Below are positions 52,468 to 54,796 of a DNA stretch of 54,796 nucleotides, one piece after another; the stretch's first letter is position 1; each line of letters starts with the position of its first letter. Position numbers and translations under genes: made by a program. The notes beneath the pieces were generated by a model that saw only the letters and a list, made by a program, of their open reading frames with translations, had not been told where the DNA came from and searched no databases. The DNA comes from Bacillota bacterium (GTDB lineage Bacteria; Bacillota; DTU030; DUMP01): the NCBI GenBank assembly GCA_012839445.1, contig DUNI01000145.1:1-54796 (forward strand). The letters run 5' to 3'.

Positions 52468-53400
52468 ATGAAAGAATGGGCAGAAATCAGTATTCAGACG
52501 GCCCAGGAAGCGGTGGAAGCAGTAGCCAACGTCCTGCATGAAGCCGGCGCCGGTGGCGTAGTTATCGAGGACCCAGCCCAGTTAGCCGGGAGAGCAGAGG
52601 AGTTTGGCATCGGTGAACTACCGGAGGTATTGCCTCCAGCCGGCAACATAACTGTAAAGGCGTATTTACCAGTGAATACAGAACTGGAATTTAGGCTAAA
52701 AGCTCTTCAAGAAGAACTTAACAGGGTGCTGCACTTTTTATCAGTACCAGGAGAGATAACACTGCAAAAGGTAGCCGAAGAAGAATGGGCTACAGCTTGG
52801 AAAACATACTACAAAGCTTTCCGTATTGGTGAACAGATTGTGATCAAACCGGCATGGGAAGAGTGCCAAACAAAAACGGGCGATATTGTTATTGAACTTG
52901 ATCCAGGCATGGCTTTTGGTACAGGGAATCATCCTACCACTACCATGGCCCTGGCTTTGTTGGAGCGGTATTTAAAGTCAGGGGATAAGGTATTTGACAT
53001 TGGAACGGGTTCGGGAGTTTTGGCTATTGCTGCTGCCAAACTAGGGGCAGCTGAAGTACTGGCGGTAGACAAAGACCCAGTGGCAGTGGAAGCTGCTTGG
53101 GAAAACTGCCGGCGCAATAACGTGATCGAGAAAGTGGCAGTGCTACCTGGGGATCTATTTGAGGAGCTGTCGGGGCTGGCAGATTTAGTTGTTGCTAACA
53201 TTACCGCTGATGTCTTACTCCTTCTTATTGAAGAGTTGCCATTTTATTTGTCTTCTCAAGGAGTGTTTATCGGTAGCGGTGTCATAGATCCTTATTTCGA
53301 TGATATCAAGGAAGCTTTAGTGGACAAAGGCTTTAGACTACTTGAAATTATGGGCCGAGAAGAATGGGTAGCTTTTGCTGCCAGCCGGGAGGAATTGTAG
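52468..53400 (+). CDS. prmA: Ribosomal protein L11 methyltransferase
   Basis: Trimethylates ribosomal protein L11. 310 residues: substrate-recognition N-terminal domain, linker with EEEWATAWKTYYKAFRIGE, SAM-binding domain with DPGMAFGTGNHPTT, DIGTGSGVLAIAAAKLGA and VVANITADVLL. GGGAGGGG precedes the ATG. Genes prmA and rsmE follow dnaJ in many Clostridia, so they are probably heat-shock co-transcribed. Confidence 0.94.
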   Translation: MKEWAEISIQTAQEAVEAVANVLHEAGAGGVVIEDPAQLAGRAEEFGIGELPEVLPPAGNITVKAYLPVNTELEFRLKALQEELNRVLHFLSVPGEITLQKVAEEEWATAWKTYYKAFRIGEQIVIKPAWEECQTKTGDIVIELDPGMAFGTGNHPTTTMALALLERYLKSGDKVFDIGTGSGVLAIAAAKLGAAEVLAVDKDPVAVEAAWENCRRNNVIEKVAVLPGDLFEELSGLADLVVANITADVLLLLIEELPFYLSSQGVFIGSGVIDPYFDDIKEALVDKGFRLLEIMGREEWVAFAASREEL

Positions 53401-54147
53401 GTGCACCGCTTTTTTGCCAGGCCGGATCAGTTTCAAAATGGAAAGGTTTTTATTGATAGCGTGGAAGCCCGTCACATAAAAAAGGTGTTGCGGTTGAAGG
53501 CAGGCACCATAATTCGGGTATTTGACGGGTTGGGACACGAATATGAAGTACAATTGGCGCCTTCAGAAGGCGGTACAATGTGGGGACAGGTTATGGCTCC
53601 AGTGGACACTATAAGAGAGCCAAAACTGAAAGTTACCTTGGCTCAAGGATTGGGTAAAGGTGACAAAAATGATTTAGTGGTACAAAAAGCCACCGAAATT
53701 GGTGTTCAGGCTATTATACCGGTGGCTTGCAAGCGGTCGATAGTAAAACTGTCTACCAAGACTACCAAGGAAGAGCGGTTGCGCCGTGTGGCTAAGGAGG
53801 CAGCTAAACAATGTGGTCGGGCTGTGGTGCCATCTGTGGAACCGGCGTGTTCTTTCAATGATTTATTGCGTTACTTTCCTAAATACGATGCAGTGCTGTT
53901 CCTATGGGAAAAAGAACGGGTTCAAGATCTTAAACATACTCTACAGAAGATACGACAACAATCTAGCCCCACGCGCTTATTGGTACTAGTAGGGCCAGAA
54001 GGGGGCTTTACTGACACTGAAGCCAGTCAAGCCACCGAGCGGGGGGCGCAAGCAGTAAGCCTGGGGCCTCGAATTTTACGTACAGAAACAGCCGGTCTAG
54101 TGGCGTTGAGCGCGATCTTATACGAATTTGATGAACTTACTACATAA
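53401..54147 (+). CDS. rsmE: 16S rRNA (uracil(1498)-N(3))-methyltransferase
   Basis: 248 residues: N-terminal PUA-like part (EARHIKKVLRLKAGTIIRVF), SPOUT methyltransferase domain with VGPEGGFTDTEA and SLGPRILRTETAGLVALSAI, which form the knotted SAM site. It methylates U1498 of 16S rRNA. GTG starts directly after the prmA stop (no gap), so it is coupled to prmA. Confidence 0.95.
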   Translation: MHRFFARPDQFQNGKVFIDSVEARHIKKVLRLKAGTIIRVFDGLGHEYEVQLAPSEGGTMWGQVMAPVDTIREPKLKVTLAQGLGKGDKNDLVVQKATEIGVQAIIPVACKRSIVKLSTKTTKEERLRRVAKEAAKQCGRAVVPSVEPACSFNDLLRYFPKYDAVLFLWEKERVQDLKHTLQKIRQQSSPTRLLVLVGPEGGFTDTEASQATERGAQAVSLGPRILRTETAGLVALSAILYEFDELTT

Positions 54148-54208
54148 ATGATCGTTGTGTGTCAGTCAGTGCGGTCTTTAAAGGTTGAGAAAGAAAGTAG
54201 GTAATTCT

Positions 54209-54730
54209 GTGACCAAACGGGTTGCTTTCAGTACCTTAGGATGCAAGGTAAACCAATCCGAAACTGAAGCCATGAAGGAATTATTTCGAGAACGCGGATA
54301 CGAAGTTGTGAAGTTTGGAAAACCGGCCGATGTCTATGTTATCAATACTTGCACTGTTACCAATGCGGCTGATAGAAAATCGCGGCAGCTAGTGCGGAGG
54401 GCGAGCCGGCGGGCACCGGATGCTATTGTGGCTGTGGTTGGCTGTTGGCCCCAAGTAGCTGCGGATAAAGTAGAGGCATTACCCCAGGTGGACGTTATTA
54501 TTGGTACTGCTGAGCGTTCACAGGTGGTGGACCTGGTAGAAGAAGCAGCTCGTACCAAGAAACGGGTACAAAGGGTGGTACCGGTGCTCAAAAAAGCGGA
54601 GTTTGAAGAGATGCCGCTGGATTATTCCACTCATACCAGGGCATTTCTCAAGATCCAAGATGGATGTAACCGGTTTTGTAGCTATTGTATTATTCCTTAT
54701 AGACGACTTCTAACCGGTCCGCGGGCATAA
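54209..54730 (+). CDS. mtaB: tRNA (t6A37) methylthiotransferase MtaB, 3' truncated at the fold-back
   Basis: Radical SAM enzyme that turns t6A37 of tRNA into ms2t6A37. Visible: UPF0004 domain with [25 protein letters not shown] and VVGCWPQ (cluster ligands), then the radical SAM motif [14 protein letters not shown]. The genuine coding part ends at 54700. The remaining codons (RRLLTGPRA, stop 54728-54730) come from the inverted repeat, not the gene: the family continues [11 protein letters not shown], which is encoded by the reverse complement of 54701-54726. GTG 54209 follows GTAGGTAA, while the upstream TTG 54185 has no suitably spaced ribosome site. Only about 164 real residues are present. 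Confidence 0.9.
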   Translation: MTKRVAFSTLGCKVNQSETEAMKELFRERGYEVVKFGKPADVYVINTCTVTNAADRKSRQLVRRASRRAPDAIVAVVGCWPQVAADKVEALPQVDVIIGTAERSQVVDLVEEAARTKKRVQRVVPVLKKAEFEEMPLDYSTHTRAFLKIQDGCNRFCSYCIIPYRRLLTGPRA

Positions 54731-54796
54731 GGAATAATACAATAGCTACAAAACCGGTTACATCCATCTTGGATCTTGAGAAATGCCCTGGTATGA
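54631..54796. repeat. Perfect 70-bp inverted repeat at the right edge (fold-back)
   Basis: Positions 54631-54700 and 54727-54796 are exact reverse complements, separated by 26 bp. The spacer, read in reverse complement, continues the mtaB frame (ARGPVRSR), so the right arm plus spacer is the opposite strand of the same locus. This is the signature of a fold-back amplification chimera or an assembly error at a contig end. Confidence 0.9.

Noticed and set aside
54701-54730. Natural C-terminus of a shortened MtaB
   Set aside because: The residues are encoded by the fold-back; the true continuation is on the opposite strand of the spacer.
1-54796. tRNA, rRNA, CRISPR arrays, transposons, prophage genes
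   Set aside because: Looked for by eye (T-arm GGTTCGA-type motifs, regularly spaced repeats, transposase or integrase motifs) and nothing convincing was found; short tRNA-like structures could still be missed without a covariance search.

Overview
The window reads as one chromosomal segment of an anaerobic, spore-forming member of the Firmicutes (class Clostridia). The grounds are a selenocysteine formate dehydrogenase, an Rnf ion-pumping complex, a tungsten-type aldehyde:ferredoxin oxidoreductase, SpoIIP, a Gram-positive maf-radC-mre-min-rodA cluster, strong AGGAGG ribosome sites with many GTG/TTG starts, and a dnaK operon that contains an archaeal-type chaperonin, an arrangement known from Carboxydothermus and relatives. 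The metabolic genes suggest an acetogen or syntroph. Genus is not assignable by eye. No rRNA, tRNA, CRISPR array, insertion sequence or prophage was recognised.

Layout. (1) 1-4.9 kb, formate module: fdhA (5' end cut off; in-frame UGA at 827 read as selenocysteine), a formate/nitrite-type channel, mobA and fdhD. (2) 4.9-5.77 kb, a long AT-rich non-coding stretch with a terminator and a promoter. (3) 5.77-12.6 kb, rnfC-D-E-A-B (rnfG is missing), the flavin transferase gene apbE, a NusG-II-domain protein, a Gx-type transporter and a DUF4321 protein. (4) 12.6-21.4 kb, cell shape and division: maf, radC, mreBCD, mrdA (PBP2), minCDE, rodA. (5) 21.4-35.3 kb, mixed metabolic and accessory genes: a DUF362 ferredoxin-like protein, an ArsR regulator with a radical SAM enzyme, a gamma-carbonic anhydrase, an SDR, a GNAT, AOR, a Rossmann-chemoreceptor fusion, a chromate-transporter pair, a bactofilin-like membrane protein, a Lit-like membrane protein, a geranylgeranyl-reductase-family flavoprotein, a YhaM-like nuclease and ndk. 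(6) 35.5-45.9 kb, envelope, competence, translation and sporulation: L,D-transpeptidase, an orphan solute-binding protein, comEC, holA, rpsT (minus strand), spoIIP, lepA, hemW. (7) 45.9-54.8 kb, heat-shock operon under a perfect CIRCE: hrcA, group II/III chaperonin, grpE, dnaK, dnaJ, prmA, rsmE, mtaB.

How they work together. Formate oxidation or CO2 reduction by FdhA, aldehyde oxidation by AOR and the Rnf complex all exchange electrons through ferredoxin and NAD(H), so the left half is an energy-conservation neighbourhood. The middle builds the rod-shaped cell wall. The right half is protein quality control and translation.

The points most worth a second look are: the Rnf operon without rnfG; the soluble Rossmann/chemoreceptor fusion beside AOR; the archaeal-like chaperonin inside the CIRCE-controlled dnaK operon; the missing gpr between rpsT and spoIIP; promoters with built-in palindromes; and a perfect 70-bp fold-back repeat at the right edge, whose spacer read backwards encodes the true continuation of mtaB. 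That last feature marks the edge as a chimera or assembly artefact rather than biology.
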